Origin: Bacteroidota bacterium
Lineage (GTDB): Bacteria; Bacteroidota; Bacteroidia; Chitinophagales; Chitinophagaceae
Assembly: GCA_018266455.1 (NCBI GenBank)
Contig: JAFEAJ010000024.1
Coordinates: 1 to 64,000, forward strand
Length of the DNA stretch: 64,000 bases
Reading direction: 5' to 3'
This document shows positions 26,436 through 35,927 of the stretch, in pieces (the stretch's first letter is position 1; each line of letters starts with the position of its first letter). The notes beneath the pieces were generated by a model. That model did no database searches and was not told the origin of the DNA. It saw only the letters and a list, made by a program, of their open reading frames with translations. The translations under genes and the position numbers were made by a program.

Positions 26436-27028
26436 TTCCCCGCCTCTCTGGGGCGATTTAGCAGATTTGTTTTGTGGTAGGAAATGAGTATATACACAAG
26501 CCGCATAATGTATCTGTATTGATGTGCCATTTTGTTTGCCCGGCAAAATATAGGAGAGTAGTGCTTAGCAAAGGCATTGATGTTTCGCCGAAAGAAATAT
26601 GTTTGGAAATAAGTAAGCGGTATGAGATTCACTTTTTAGAGATAGAGGCACGTGAGGACCATGTGCATTTTTTGATTCAGTCGGTTCCCCGGTACAGCCC
26701 GACACAAATAGCGGCTATGGTAAAGAGCATAACGGCAAAAGAGATATTCAGGAGGCATCCAGAAGTAAAGAAGATATTATGGGGAGGTGAGTTTTGGGCG
26801 GATGGTTATTTTGTAAATACGGTAATCAAGTTTGGAGATGAGCAGGCAATATCAAAATATGTTAATGAGCAGGGCCTGGAAAAGGAGTATAAGCTTCTAT
26901 ATAAAAATGGGCAGTTGAGTTTGTGGTATCCTGATACCCAGCTGCTCTGCGGCGGGGTAGTTCATTTAAAATCAGCATTTGGATACGATGTTGAAGATGT
27001 TGCGGGCTTTGATGGCGCAATTTTTTAA
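26436..27028 (+). mobile_element. IS200-like element, ends approximate
   Basis: The interval spans a candidate left-end hairpin (CCCCGCCTCTCTGGGG) through the transposase frame. The right-end segment (CAGCTGCTCTGCGGCGGGGT, about 26939-26958) shares CCCCGCC in reverse complement with the left hairpin, as expected for subterminal palindromes of this family. Exact cleavage sites are not identified. Confidence 0.5.
26474..27028 (+). CDS. tnpA: IS200/IS605-type HUH transposase (Y1, TnpA-like)
   Basis: This is a single-strand DNA transposase of the Y1 HUH class. The HUH motif is DHVHFLIQ (His 63, His 65), and the catalytic Tyr is probably Tyr 112 in FWADGYFVNTV. The start is a GTG at 26474 giving MVGNEYIHKPHNVSVLMCHF; an ATG at 26484 is out of frame. 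Core TnpA homology ends near QLSLW (about residue 153), and the remaining 30 codons run through a GC-rich hairpin-like segment that may belong to the right end of the element. A hairpin (CCCC, 8-nt loop, GGGG) at about 26440-26455 may mark the left end. No tnpB follows. It may be linked to the palindromic repeats upstream. Confidence 0.85.
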   Translation: MVGNEYIHKPHNVSVLMCHFVCPAKYRRVVLSKGIDVSPKEICLEISKRYEIHFLEIEAREDHVHFLIQSVPRYSPTQIAAMVKSITAKEIFRRHPEVKKILWGGEFWADGYFVNTVIKFGDEQAISKYVNEQGLEKEYKLLYKNGQLSLWYPDTQLLCGGVVHLKSAFGYDVEDVAGFDGAIF

Positions 27029-27223
27029 ACTCTGGAACAGTTTCGCAACACTACTAATTTTTACTTTTCTTCCCATGCCGGAAAGGCACAACTATTTAAA
27101 CCAATGTAATGGTCTAATTGATATAATTTATGCGCACCGTGCCCTGCAATCAATGCCCTGAGCCAATCTTTCATATAGGAAAATTTTATTGCATAACAGG
27201 TGAACTGGTGAAATATTGAAAAG

Positions 27224-28153
27224 TTATTTGGCGTGATTCCCTAATGAATACAAAATCCGCTGGTAAGTTTCTTCGTCGCTTAATGGTTGCGGCACAAATT
27301 TTTTGCCGATAACTTTTTCATATAGCTCAATGTAGCGGTTACTGATCACGGTAACCCATTCATCTGTCATTTCAGGGACCGTTTGTCCTTCCTTGCCCAT
27401 GAAATTGTTTGCAATGAGCCATTCGCGCACAAATTCCTTGCTGAGCTGTTTTTGTTTTTCGCCTTTTTGCTGCCGCTCTTCAAAGCCATCAGCATAAAAA
27501 TATCTTGATGAATCCGGCGTGTGGATCTCGTCCATCAAATAAATTTCGTTATCAATTTTTCCGAACTCATATTTCGTATCGACCAGTATCAACCCTTGAT
27601 TGGCTGCAATTTCTTTCCCGCGCTGAAAAAGCGCAAGCGTATATTTTTCCATCAAGGCATAATCTTTTTCATTTGCAACCCCGCGTTTTATGATCTCATC
27701 TCTGGAAATATCCACATCGTGTCCGACTTCGGCTTTTGTCGAAGGCGTGATGATGGGCGAAGGGAAATAATCGTTCTCCTTCAAGCCTTCCGGTAATTTA
27801 ACGCCGCATAACTCTCTTTTGCCGCTGCTGTATGTTCGCCAGGCGTGGCCTGTTACATTGCCTCTAACAACCATCTCTACCCGGAAAGGGGCGCATTTTT
27901 TTCCCAATGCCACATTTGGAGCGGGGACATCTACCAGCCAGTTGGGGCAAATGTCTGCTGTTGCTTTCAGCATGTATGCAGCAACCTGGTTCAGCACCTG
28001 CCCTTTATAAGGGATGGGCTTTGGCAGGATGACGTCGAAAGCAGAAATGCGGTCGGAAGCGACCATCACGAGCCATTTGTCCGAAATGGTGTACACATCG
28101 CGCACTTTGCCGCGATAGAAATTGGTCTGATGCGGGAACTGAAGGGTTTTCAT
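27224..28153 (-). CDS. purC: Phosphoribosylaminoimidazole-succinocarboxamide synthase (SAICAR synthetase)
   Basis: PurC joins aspartate to CAIR with ATP in de novo purine synthesis, in the cytoplasm. Motifs include [11 protein letters not shown] at residues 13-23, [27 protein letters not shown] and [12 protein letters not shown], followed by [14 protein letters not shown], all characteristic of SAICAR synthetase. The 309-residue length is usual in Bacteroidota (the longer, yeast-like form). It is divergent from the TonB receptor gene, with 189 bp between start codons. purM is present elsewhere in the window. Confidence 0.96.
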   Translation of the reverse strand: MKTLQFPHQTNFYRGKVRDVYTISDKWLVMVASDRISAFDVILPKPIPYKGQVLNQVAAYMLKATADICPNWLVDVPAPNVALGKKCAPFRVEMVVRGNVTGHAWRTYSSGKRELCGVKLPEGLKENDYFPSPIITPSTKAEVGHDVDISRDEIIKRGVANEKDYALMEKYTLALFQRGKEIAANQGLILVDTKYEFGKIDNEIYLMDEIHTPDSSRYFYADGFEERQQKGEKQKQLSKEFVREWLIANNFMGKEGQTVPEMTDEWVTVISNRYIELYEKVIGKKFVPQPLSDEETYQRILYSLGNHAK

Positions 28154-28342
28154 GAAGAAGCTAAATTCTGAACAACGATAGATGAAAATTCAATGCCCGA
28201 ATGTACGCTCATGTTTTGAAAACAGGGGAAAATATCGCTCAAGAGTTATGAACAGGGTTCTTATAAGTGATGAAAATTAAATTTCTGTGTACAATCTACA
28301 ATATGTACTTTGCTGATCATATTTCTAACGAAAAACTGCTGT

Positions 28343-31084
28343 ATGAGAATTTTTTTCGGGCTTATTGCCTCATCACTTTGTTCATTGCTTACTGTTGGTG
28401 CATTTTGCCAATCGGCCACTATTAACGGGAATGTCCGGAACGGCAGCACAAAAGAAGAAGCAGGAGCCGTATCTGTGATGGTTAAAGGAACTGCTGAAGG
28501 AACTTTTACTGACGACAAAGGCAATTTTAAGTTAACGGTGAAAAGCCTGCCGGTTACATTGGTCTTTTCGTCAATCGGATATGAGACAAAGGAGGTAGTA
28601 GTACAAGGGCCTACCCTCACCCAGGTTGACCTTAAGCCATCAGCCGACCTGGGGCAGGAAATAGTAGTATCTGCAAGCAGGGTGCCTCAGAAAATTTTAG
28701 AATCGCCCGTTTCTATTGAAAGAGTGAGCGCCGCAAACTTGCGCAACTCGCCTGCGGCAAATTATTACGACGTGGTTACCACATTAAAAGGGGTTGACAT
28801 CACTACTTCTTCCTTAATTTTTACAACGCCCACCACACGCGGTTTTAACAGCAGCGGCAACACCAGGTTCAACCAACTGGTAGATGGGATGGACAACCAG
28901 GCGCCAGGCTTAAATTTTTCAGTAGGCGCTATTGTGGGCTTAACCGAGCTTGATGTTGATAATATGGAATTGCTGTCCGGAGCTTCCTCTGCGCTGTATG
29001 GCCCCGGTGGCATGAATGGCACATTGCTCATCACCAGCAAGAACCCTTTTAAATACCAGGGCCTTTCTTTCATCATCAAAGAAGGCATGATGCAAAGAGG
29101 CCAGGGTGTTTCGCCAAGCCCTTATACCAACTGGGCATTGCGCTGGGCTCATAAAGTTTCTGAAAGGCTTGCTTTTAAAATAAATGCGGAGCTGGTACAG
29201 GCTAAAGACTGGATGGGAAACGACTATAGAGATTATAGCAGGACGGGCACCACGGGCGGAGTGATTGCCGGCAACAGGCAAACCGATCCCAATTATGATG
29301 GCATCAATGTGTATGGCGATGAAACGAGCGTGGATTTGCGTTTGCTGTTTTCCAACATTGCAGCAAAACTGCCTGGCGCAGCCAATTTTATTAATGCGAA
29401 CGGTTTGCTGGCATCGCCACAAAATGTTTCAAGGACAGGTTATTCTGAAAAGGACCTGATCAACCCGAACACAGTGAACTTTAAATTGTCGGGATCGATC
29501 AACTATAAACTTTCGGAAAACACCGAGCTGATTGCCGCTGCATACTGGGGCACAGGCAATACGATTTACACGGGCAGCGACAGGTATTCGCTCAAAGATT
29601 TTAAAATGGGCCAATACAAGATTGAATTGAATAACAAAAATTGGATGCTGAGAGCTTATACTACACAGGAAGATGCCGGCCAGTCATTCAACCTCACGGC
29701 TACCACCAGGCTATTTAACGAAGCATGGAAGCCCTCGGTAGCATTCACTCCTTCGGGCAGTGCTTACGGATGGTATGTGGATTATGCTTACACTTATTTG
29801 AGCGACCGGATGAACGGCATGAATAATTATGATGCTCACCAGGCTGCAAGGGCATTTGCTGATATTGGCCGCCCAACGCCCGGCACGGCTGCGTTTAAGG
29901 CTACTTATGATGCCATCAGGGAAAAACCCATTTCACAGGGCGGAGGGCTGCTGTTAGACAAATCCAGTTTATATGCTGTGGAAGGAAGCTATAACCTGAG
30001 CTCAGTAACAAAAAACTTTTTAGATGTCTTGATAGGGGCCAATTATAAAACATACAGGCTAAATTCACAAGGCACTCTTTTTGCAGATTCAACCGGCCCT
30101 TTCAATGTTACACAATATGGGGCTTTTGTTCAGTTAAGCAGGAAGATTGCAAACTTTTTGAGCTTAACCGCTTCTGGAAGATACGATAAAGCAGATAATT
30201 TTTCCGGGCACTTTACGCCGCGCATAACGGCTGTGGTCAAACTTGCGGAAAATAATAACCTCCGGTTCTCTTATCAAACCGCATACCGCTTCCCAAGCAA
30301 CCAGCAGCAATGGATCAACCTGCAAGTTGGCAGCACCCGGTTAGTTGGCAGCAATCCCCACTTTGCGGATTATTTAAACCTGGCATCAAACCCGCTGTAT
30401 GATGCGCAAAGCTACCTGGCCGGCAGCCCTGTGGTCGTCCCTTTCCCGACAGTAAAGCCTGAATCTGTTTCCTCGTTCGAAGCAGGTTATAAGAGCCTTG
30501 TCCTCAACAATAAGTTATTAATAGACTTATATGGATATTGGGGGCAATACACAAATTTCCTCAGCCGTACCAACACCGTGCAGGTTACAAATGGCAGGCC
30601 CATAACAGACCCATTAGCAACGGTTCGAAATATTTCAGTAGTGGTCAATGCGCCCGACGGTGTGAAAACTTATGGCTTTGGTTTTAGCCTCGACTATCGC
30701 CTGCCTGCCAATTTTGTTATTGGTGGCAATATATCTTCGGATAATTTATCAAATGTTCCTGCCAATTTTGTTGCGTATTTCAATTCGCCAAAATACAAAG
30801 GGAACCTGAATTTCGGCAATACCGCCTTTGGCCCAAGAAAATTACTGGCATTTAATGTGGCTTACAGATGGCAGGAAGGCTTTTATTACCAGGGCGATTT
30901 TGCGAATGGCAACTTGCCGGCTATCCACACTTTAGATGCGCAGGTAAGCTTAAAGCTGCCGCAAACAAAATCTATCATCAAACTTGGCGCAAATAATTTG
31001 CTGAATCAATATTATTATAACGGCATTGGCAATTCAGAAATCGGAGGATTGTACTACATAAGCTTTGGATATAATATTTATTAA
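28343..31084 (+). CDS. TonB-dependent receptor with carboxypeptidase-regulatory-like domain
   Basis: This is an outer-membrane active transporter. The start at 28343 opens a signal peptide (MRIFFGLIASSLCSLLTVGAFCQ). Residues about 24-105 form a CarboxypepD_reg-like domain (TINGNVRNGSTKEEAGAVSV in part, FKLTVKSLPVTLVFSSIGYE), followed by the plug (VVSASRVPQKILESPVSIE, LVDGMDNQAPG, LLSGASSALYGPGGMNG, which ends the plug) and a C-terminal barrel of about 700 residues ending GLYYISFGYNIY. Of 913 residues, none of the key plug elements is missing. The next gene encodes a FAS1 lipoprotein, which may be its surface partner. The substrate is unknown. Confidence 0.92.
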   Translation: MRIFFGLIASSLCSLLTVGAFCQSATINGNVRNGSTKEEAGAVSVMVKGTAEGTFTDDKGNFKLTVKSLPVTLVFSSIGYETKEVVVQGPTLTQVDLKPSADLGQEIVVSASRVPQKILESPVSIERVSAANLRNSPAANYYDVVTTLKGVDITTSSLIFTTPTTRGFNSSGNTRFNQLVDGMDNQAPGLNFSVGAIVGLTELDVDNMELLSGASSALYGPGGMNGTLLITSKNPFKYQGLSFIIKEGMMQRGQGVSPSPYTNWALRWAHKVSERLAFKINAELVQAKDWMGNDYRDYSRTGTTGGVIAGNRQTDPNYDGINVYGDETSVDLRLLFSNIAAKLPGAANFINANGLLASPQNVSRTGYSEKDLINPNTVNFKLSGSINYKLSENTELIAAAYWGTGNTIYTGSDRYSLKDFKMGQYKIELNNKNWMLRAYTTQEDAGQSFNLTATTRLFNEAWKPSVAFTPSGSAYGWYVDYAYTYLSDRMNGMNNYDAHQAARAFADIGRPTPGTAAFKATYDAIREKPISQGGGLLLDKSSLYAVEGSYNLSSVTKNFLDVLIGANYKTYRLNSQGTLFADSTGPFNVTQYGAFVQLSRKIANFLSLTASGRYDKADNFSGHFTPRITAVVKLAENNNLRFSYQTAYRFPSNQQQWINLQVGSTRLVGSNPHFADYLNLASNPLYDAQSYLAGSPVVVPFPTVKPESVSSFEAGYKSLVLNNKLLIDLYGYWGQYTNFLSRTNTVQVTNGRPITDPLATVRNISVVVNAPDGVKTYGFGFSLDYRLPANFVIGGNISSDNLSNVPANFVAYFNSPKYKGNLNFGNTAFGPRKLLAFNVAYRWQEGFYYQGDFANGNLPAIHTLDAQVSLKLPQTKSIIKLGANNLLNQYYYNGIGNSEIGGLYYISFGYNIY

Positions 31085-31124
31085 TGATTTACCTGTTTCA
31101 AATCCTATAACTAATACTTACATT

Positions 31125-32372
31125 ATGGAAAAGATATATAATAAAGCAAGGTTATCAGCAATAGTTCTTATTTCTGCTTTGTTATTTCTCCAATCGTGCA
31201 ATAAACTGCCCGACCAATTGCCGCCGATAACACCCCCTACATACCCGAGCGGAAATGGCATAGCTGCTACATTGGCTGCCAACCCGTCTTATAGTTTTTA
31301 CACTGCATTGATCACGAGGGCAGGCCTTGCCGCCACATTAAATGACAACACCAAAACATTTACATTATTTGCCACTGATAACAATGGCATGAAGATTTTT
31401 GTGAATGCGGCTTCAGGCGGGGCCGTTCCTTTAAATGCGCCAGATGATGCTTTTCTTGGGTTCATCAGTTCCGTGCTGCCCGCGTCCAGCGCCGCCGGTA
31501 TTGTGAATTATAATACCATTGGGCAGGTATTCAAATCAACCACTATCGGTACGTCTTTTCCTAATTTCCCGCTGCCAAGCCAGATCGTGTTAGATCCTGT
31601 TCAATCTTTCGTAAGGCTGCCGATTTTTCCCGCCATAGGCGCCCCATATTCTTATGTGAACAATATCCCCATCACTTCCGTGGACATGCCTGCATCGAAC
31701 GGGGTCATCCACACCACCTATACCATTGTTGCGCCGCCACAGGCAACATTAAAAAGCATGATTGCTGCAGAACCTACCCTTTCTTATTTCAGGGCCGCAG
31801 TTGCCCGTGCAGACAGTGGCTCGGTGGGATTGAACACATTTGATTCCCTGTTGGGGTATGGTGTTACCAATATGACCGTGCTTGCGCCTAATGATGCTGC
31901 ATTCCAGGCATTGGTTTTTGGGCTTGTATATTCAAATGTGCTTGCGGCAACCGGCAGCACAGCTATTGCAACTGCACAGGCAAATGGCGCGGTGGCGGCA
32001 GGGCCTGCATTTTTAAGCTCTAATAATGTTACTACCGCAATGGTAAAAGGCATCCTGGCCTATCATTTTCTTGCTTCGAACACCAGCGGCTCATATATAC
32101 CTGACATCAGGGTTTTTTCTGTGAACTTTCCAACCACACCCGGCTTCTTTGTGAAAACTTTGGTGAACAGCAGTGTCGCCATTCACCCGGGTATTTTGGC
32201 ATCGCCTACTTTTACCGGCCCTGTTGTGACTGGCTTGAAATTTACCGGTTATGGCCCAGTCCCGCCTGGAGGAAATCCTTATACCAGCCCGGCGGCTAAT
32301 GCCGTGAAGCTTGATAATCATGGCGCGAACGGGGTGTATTATATTATTGATGAAGTTTTGTTGCCGCAATAA
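31125..32372 (+). CDS. Fasciclin (FAS1) domain lipoprotein
   Basis: FAS1 domains mediate adhesion or binding at the cell surface. The start at 31125 gives a lipoprotein signal (LSAIVLISALLFLQSC, Cys near residue 26). Two FAS1-like units are visible: one beginning near residue 40 (YSFYTALITRAGLAATLND, FTLFATDNNGMKIF) and one from about 210 (LSYFRAAVARAD, MTVLAPNDAAFQAL, KGILAYHFLAS), ending NGVYYIIDEVLLPQ, the standard FAS1 terminus. It lies 40 bp after the TonB receptor gene on the same strand and is probably co-transcribed. Confidence 0.88.
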   Translation: MEKIYNKARLSAIVLISALLFLQSCNKLPDQLPPITPPTYPSGNGIAATLAANPSYSFYTALITRAGLAATLNDNTKTFTLFATDNNGMKIFVNAASGGAVPLNAPDDAFLGFISSVLPASSAAGIVNYNTIGQVFKSTTIGTSFPNFPLPSQIVLDPVQSFVRLPIFPAIGAPYSYVNNIPITSVDMPASNGVIHTTYTIVAPPQATLKSMIAAEPTLSYFRAAVARADSGSVGLNTFDSLLGYGVTNMTVLAPNDAAFQALVFGLVYSNVLAATGSTAIATAQANGAVAAGPAFLSSNNVTTAMVKGILAYHFLASNTSGSYIPDIRVFSVNFPTTPGFFVKTLVNSSVAIHPGILASPTFTGPVVTGLKFTGYGPVPPGGNPYTSPAANAVKLDNHGANGVYYIIDEVLLPQ

Positions 32373-32527
32373 TATTTTTTTAAAAAATTACGGTTATTGA
32401 TGACTGTTATGGTAGCCATCAGCATATCGTCGCTGCTGTAATTTTTATGTTGATTGTTTTTTAGCTTGCTAAAGTTTTAAATTTTGGAAAACCTGGTCAT
32501 ACTTACTCCTGGCATCTCACCACTTTC

Positions 32528-33628
32528 TTACACATTGAACCTGAAATGCATCACATCTCCATCTTTCACCACATACTCTTTTCCTTCGATGCGAAGTTTC
32601 CCATTTTCGCGGCATGCTGCTTCGGAACCATATTGAACAAAGTCATTGTAGGCAATCACTTCTGCTTTGATAAATCCTTTCTCGAAATCAGTGTGGATCA
32701 CACTTGCAGCTTGCGGGGCTTTCCATCCTTCATGAATTGTCCATGCGCGAACTTCCTGAACACCGGCAGTAAAATAAGTTAGCAAGTTGAGGAGCTGATA
32801 AGTTGATCGTATCAATTTATTAAGTGCAGGTTCTTTCATTTTATATTCTTCCATGAACAATTGCTGATCGGCAGGGTCTTCCATTTCGGCAATCTGTGCT
32901 TCAATGGAATTGTTCATGATAATGACCTGCGCATTTTCGCTCGCAACTGCTTTTATCAATGCATCTGAAAATTTATTTCCCGTGTGCATGCTCGGCTCGT
33001 CAACGTTTGCAACATACAAAACAGGTTTATCTGTCAACAAAAAAAGATCGGCAACTGCAGCTTTGTCTTCTTTGCTCAAATTTAATTCGCGGATGTTTTT
33101 GCCTTTTTCAAGGTGCTCTTTGCACTTCTTTAGCACCTCAAATTCTGTTTTTGCTTTTGTGTCACCGCTCTTTGCCAGTTTTTCTGTCCTTCCAAATTTC
33201 TTGTCAATACTTTCCAGGTCTTTTAGCTGCAATTCCGTATCAATAATTTCTTTGTCCCCAACAGGGTTGATGGCGCCTTCATCGCGCAAAATATTTTCAT
33301 CTTCAAAACAGCGGACCACATGAACGATCGCATCCACTTCGCGGATGTTTGCCAAAAATTTATTCCCAAGGCCCTCGCCCTTGCTGGCGCCTTTCACTAG
33401 GCCGGCAATATCTACAATTTCTATTTGTGTTGGCACGGTGCGGTTGGGCACAACAAGTTCAGCAAGCTTATCGATCCTTTCGTCCGGAACATTTACCAAG
33501 CCCACATTTGGCTCGATGGTGCAGAAACGATAATTGCTTGCTTGTGCTTTAGCGCTGTTGCTGACCGCATTGAATAAAGTTGATTTTCCTACATTCGGTA
33601 ATCCTACAATCCCAGCTTGCAAACCCAT
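32528..33628 (-). CDS. ychF: Redox-regulated ATPase YchF (OLA1-type)
   Basis: YchF is an Obg-family P-loop protein that hydrolyses ATP and associates with ribosomes. The start at 33628 gives [21 protein letters not shown] with an intact G1 motif; G3 is [17 protein letters not shown], the G4 region is NVDEP (Asn-X-X-Glu, the ATP-specific variant), and the C-terminal TGS domain ends [14 protein letters not shown]. At 366 residues it is full length. It stands alone between convergent and divergent neighbours and has a clear -7 element. Confidence 0.96.
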   Translation of the reverse strand: MGLQAGIVGLPNVGKSTLFNAVSNSAKAQASNYRFCTIEPNVGLVNVPDERIDKLAELVVPNRTVPTQIEIVDIAGLVKGASKGEGLGNKFLANIREVDAIVHVVRCFEDENILRDEGAINPVGDKEIIDTELQLKDLESIDKKFGRTEKLAKSGDTKAKTEFEVLKKCKEHLEKGKNIRELNLSKEDKAAVADLFLLTDKPVLYVANVDEPSMHTGNKFSDALIKAVASENAQVIIMNNSIEAQIAEMEDPADQQLFMEEYKMKEPALNKLIRSTYQLLNLLTYFTAGVQEVRAWTIHEGWKAPQAASVIHTDFEKGFIKAEVIAYNDFVQYGSEAACRENGKLRIEGKEYVVKDGDVMHFRFNV

Positions 33629-34001
33629 ATTTTCCTTGATTTTTTTGAGCCGCAAAGGTAATCACATTTATGGTATGCAGCATTCAATAATTGTCCGGTT
33701 GCCGGTTTGATGTTGCGCAGCCTTTTATGCGGCAGGATCCTGCGGCACACTTGCGTTTTTTTAGAAGCTGGTTAAAATTGGTTTTTTGAACAGGCAATAG
33801 GCGTTGGCTTTTCCAAAGTTGCCAAAGCATGCGAGAATTGATCAGCGGTTCAAGCTTTGGGAAAGATTATGCCTGCATGTTGTTCCAATAATCATTTTTC
33901 GACAGCCCCTAAGGAAGTGAAGCTGGTTGCGGATAAAGAAATATGGCTACAAAAACTATTTTGCTTATTTTCCGCTATTATTTATCAGCAGCCCTTTTTT
34001 C
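33629..34001. other. Intergenic region between ychF and the nucleoside-gate gene
   Basis: This 373-bp stretch holds the ychF promoter at its left edge and no convincing gene. A GC-rich imperfect repeat (TGCGGCAGGATCCTGCGGCA, about 33729-33748) contains a short palindrome centred on GGATCC. Confidence 0.45.
33653..33660 (-). promoter_or_regulatory. -7 promoter element of ychF (TACCTTTG)
   Basis: Read on the minus strand, TACCTTTGCGG matches the Bacteroidota -7 consensus and lies about 25 nt before the ychF start. Confidence 0.6.
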
Positions 34002-35237
34002 ATGGCTTTAAATTTTATTTGGATTGCTTTTTTCCTGATAGCGTTTGTAGTGGCGCTTATTAAGCTGATTGTTTTTGGCGATACCAATATTTTTAAAACA
34101 ATTATTGATGGCCTGCTCGATGCTGCGGGCACAGGGGTCCAGATTTCTTTTGGTTTGATTGGGGTGATGTCGCTTTTTCTTGGGCTTATGAATATTGGTG
34201 AAAGGGCCGGGGCGGTTGGTTTTTTATCGAGGATTGTGGGGCCTTTTTTTAACCGGCTTTTTCCTGAAGTGCCAAAAAACCATCCTGCCATTGGGCACAT
34301 GATGATGAACTTTTCTGCTAACCTGTTAAATCTTGATAATGCGGCAACGCCCTTTGGTTTAAAAACAATGCAAAGCTTGCATGAATTGAACCCCGATAAA
34401 GAAACTGCATCCAATTCACAGATCATGTTCATGGTGCTGCATGCTTCAGGGCTAACGCTGATACCGATCAGTGTTATAGCGCAGCGGGCCATTATGAAAT
34501 CGAGCGACCCGACTTTAATTTTTATTCCCTGCATGATCGCCACCTTTGTGGCTACAGTCACGGGGTTGATTGCGGTAGCAGTCCGGCAAAAAATCAATCT
34601 TTTTAATCATGTAGTCATTTCGTGGATTGGCGGCATCAGTTTGCTGATTGGCGGGCTGATCTATTATTTCAGGGCTCATCCGGAGAAGATCGATAATTTT
34701 TCAAAGCTGGTGAGCAACGGACTGATCCTGGTATTGTTCATTGCCTTTATTGTTGGCGGGCTGATTAAAAAAATAAATGTGTATGAAGCTTTTATTGATG
34801 GGGCGAAACAGGGTTTTGATGTGGCAGTGAAGATCATCCCTTTTTTGGTGGGCATGCTGGCAGCAATCAGCGTGCTGCGCAATTGTGGGGTGTTCGATTA
34901 TATCATACAAGGGTTCGACTGGTTATTCGGGTCTATGGGCATTAACACTGATTTTGTGAAGGCCCTGCCCACTGCGCTGATGCGGCCATTGAGCGGCAGC
35001 GCTTCAAGGGCCATGATGCTCGACACGATGAAACAATATGGGCCGGATTCTTTCCCTGCTCTGGTCTCAGGGGTCATGCAGGGATCATCTGATACTACAT
35101 TTTATATTGTTGCGCTGTATTTCGGATCGGTTGGTATCAAGAAAACAAGGTATGCAGTTCCCGCCGCATTGCTTGCTGATTTGGCCGGGGTAATAACGGC
35201 CATCATTATCTCCTATTTGTTCTTTCACCACGGCTAA
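34002..35237 (+). CDS. Nucleoside-recognition (Gate) domain membrane protein, SpmA/SpmB fusion-like
   Basis: This is an inner-membrane protein with many hydrophobic segments, containing two Gate/nucleoside-recognition domains. The first half (SpmA-like) has GLIGVMSLFLGLMNIGERAG and NFSANLLNLDNAATPFGLKTMQ; the second (SpmB-like) has FLVGMLAAISVLRNCGVFD and ALPTALMRPLSGSASRAM, then SGVMQGSSDTTFYIVALYFG. The start at 34002 (MALNFIWIAFFLIA) begins the first membrane span; in-frame upstream codons lack a better start. Related spore-maturation or transporter-gate proteins are of uncertain function outside spore formers; the role here is unknown. Confidence 0.88.
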   Translation: MALNFIWIAFFLIAFVVALIKLIVFGDTNIFKTIIDGLLDAAGTGVQISFGLIGVMSLFLGLMNIGERAGAVGFLSRIVGPFFNRLFPEVPKNHPAIGHMMMNFSANLLNLDNAATPFGLKTMQSLHELNPDKETASNSQIMFMVLHASGLTLIPISVIAQRAIMKSSDPTLIFIPCMIATFVATVTGLIAVAVRQKINLFNHVVISWIGGISLLIGGLIYYFRAHPEKIDNFSKLVSNGLILVLFIAFIVGGLIKKINVYEAFIDGAKQGFDVAVKIIPFLVGMLAAISVLRNCGVFDYIIQGFDWLFGSMGINTDFVKALPTALMRPLSGSASRAMMLDTMKQYGPDSFPALVSGVMQGSSDTTFYIVALYFGSVGIKKTRYAVPAALLADLAGVITAIIISYLFFHHG

Positions 35238-35348
35238 GCATTATTTCTTTTTTATGTTTTCGGTTTGGAGTTGATGGGGCACTGCGGATTAAACATTTGT
35301 GTCAACACCTAATTTAGAATGGGCAATAACTTTTGTTCCCATCTGAAA

Positions 35349-35810
35349 TCATTTGAATGTAAACCTTGCTGTAACCGCAAAGGCATCAGGCACAAAATTG
35401 ATTGCAGGTAAAATATCAAGCTCAGGTTTCCAGTCGAGAGATAAGTTGATTGGCGCATTTTGGAATTTATAATCAAGACCAATTATCCCGGTAGGCCCCA
35501 GATAGGTATTGCCACTTTGAAAACCCACATAACCGCCGCCTCCGTAAAACCAGGTAAAAGCAGGTACATTGCCAATAAGCTGATGCATTTCAAAAAGCCC
35601 GCCTACACCGAAACGGGTAGGCCCAAACGAAACAAGGCCTTCCAGCGCATTGCGGTCGTTCATAAAATATTTTATGCTTACAGAATTGCTCAGCGTGGGG
35701 GCTGCACTGCTGAGGCGTATCCCGATCGCTACTTTATAATCCTGGGCATAAAGATGATTAAAAAGCCCAAATGCTGGTAATAAAATAATCGCGAAGGTTA
35801 TTTTGCGCAT
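35349..35810 (-). CDS. Small outer-membrane beta-barrel-like protein
   Basis: No named family is recognised with certainty. The signal peptide MRKITFAIILLPAFGLFNHLYAQ precedes about 130 residues of alternating short strands (YKVAIGIRLSSAAPTLSNSVSIKYF, ALEGLVSFGPTRFGVGGLFEMH, AFTWFYGGGGYVGFQSG) ending in FAVTARFTFK, the aromatic-ended terminal strand expected of outer-membrane barrels. It is a plausible eight-stranded barrel. It has its own transcription unit downstream of the OstA-like operon. Confidence 0.7.
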   Translation of the reverse strand: MRKITFAIILLPAFGLFNHLYAQDYKVAIGIRLSSAAPTLSNSVSIKYFMNDRNALEGLVSFGPTRFGVGGLFEMHQLIGNVPAFTWFYGGGGYVGFQSGNTYLGPTGIIGLDYKFQNAPINLSLDWKPELDILPAINFVPDAFAVTARFTFK

Positions 35811-35927
35811 AAAAAATTTTTATTGACTTGGAACGGAAAACCCAATCAAAGTAATAAAACGATTGTGTTAGAACTTTCTTAATGTTTGGGTTGCATGCAG
35901 CGTTTTGAAAGAGAAAGATTTTAGGAG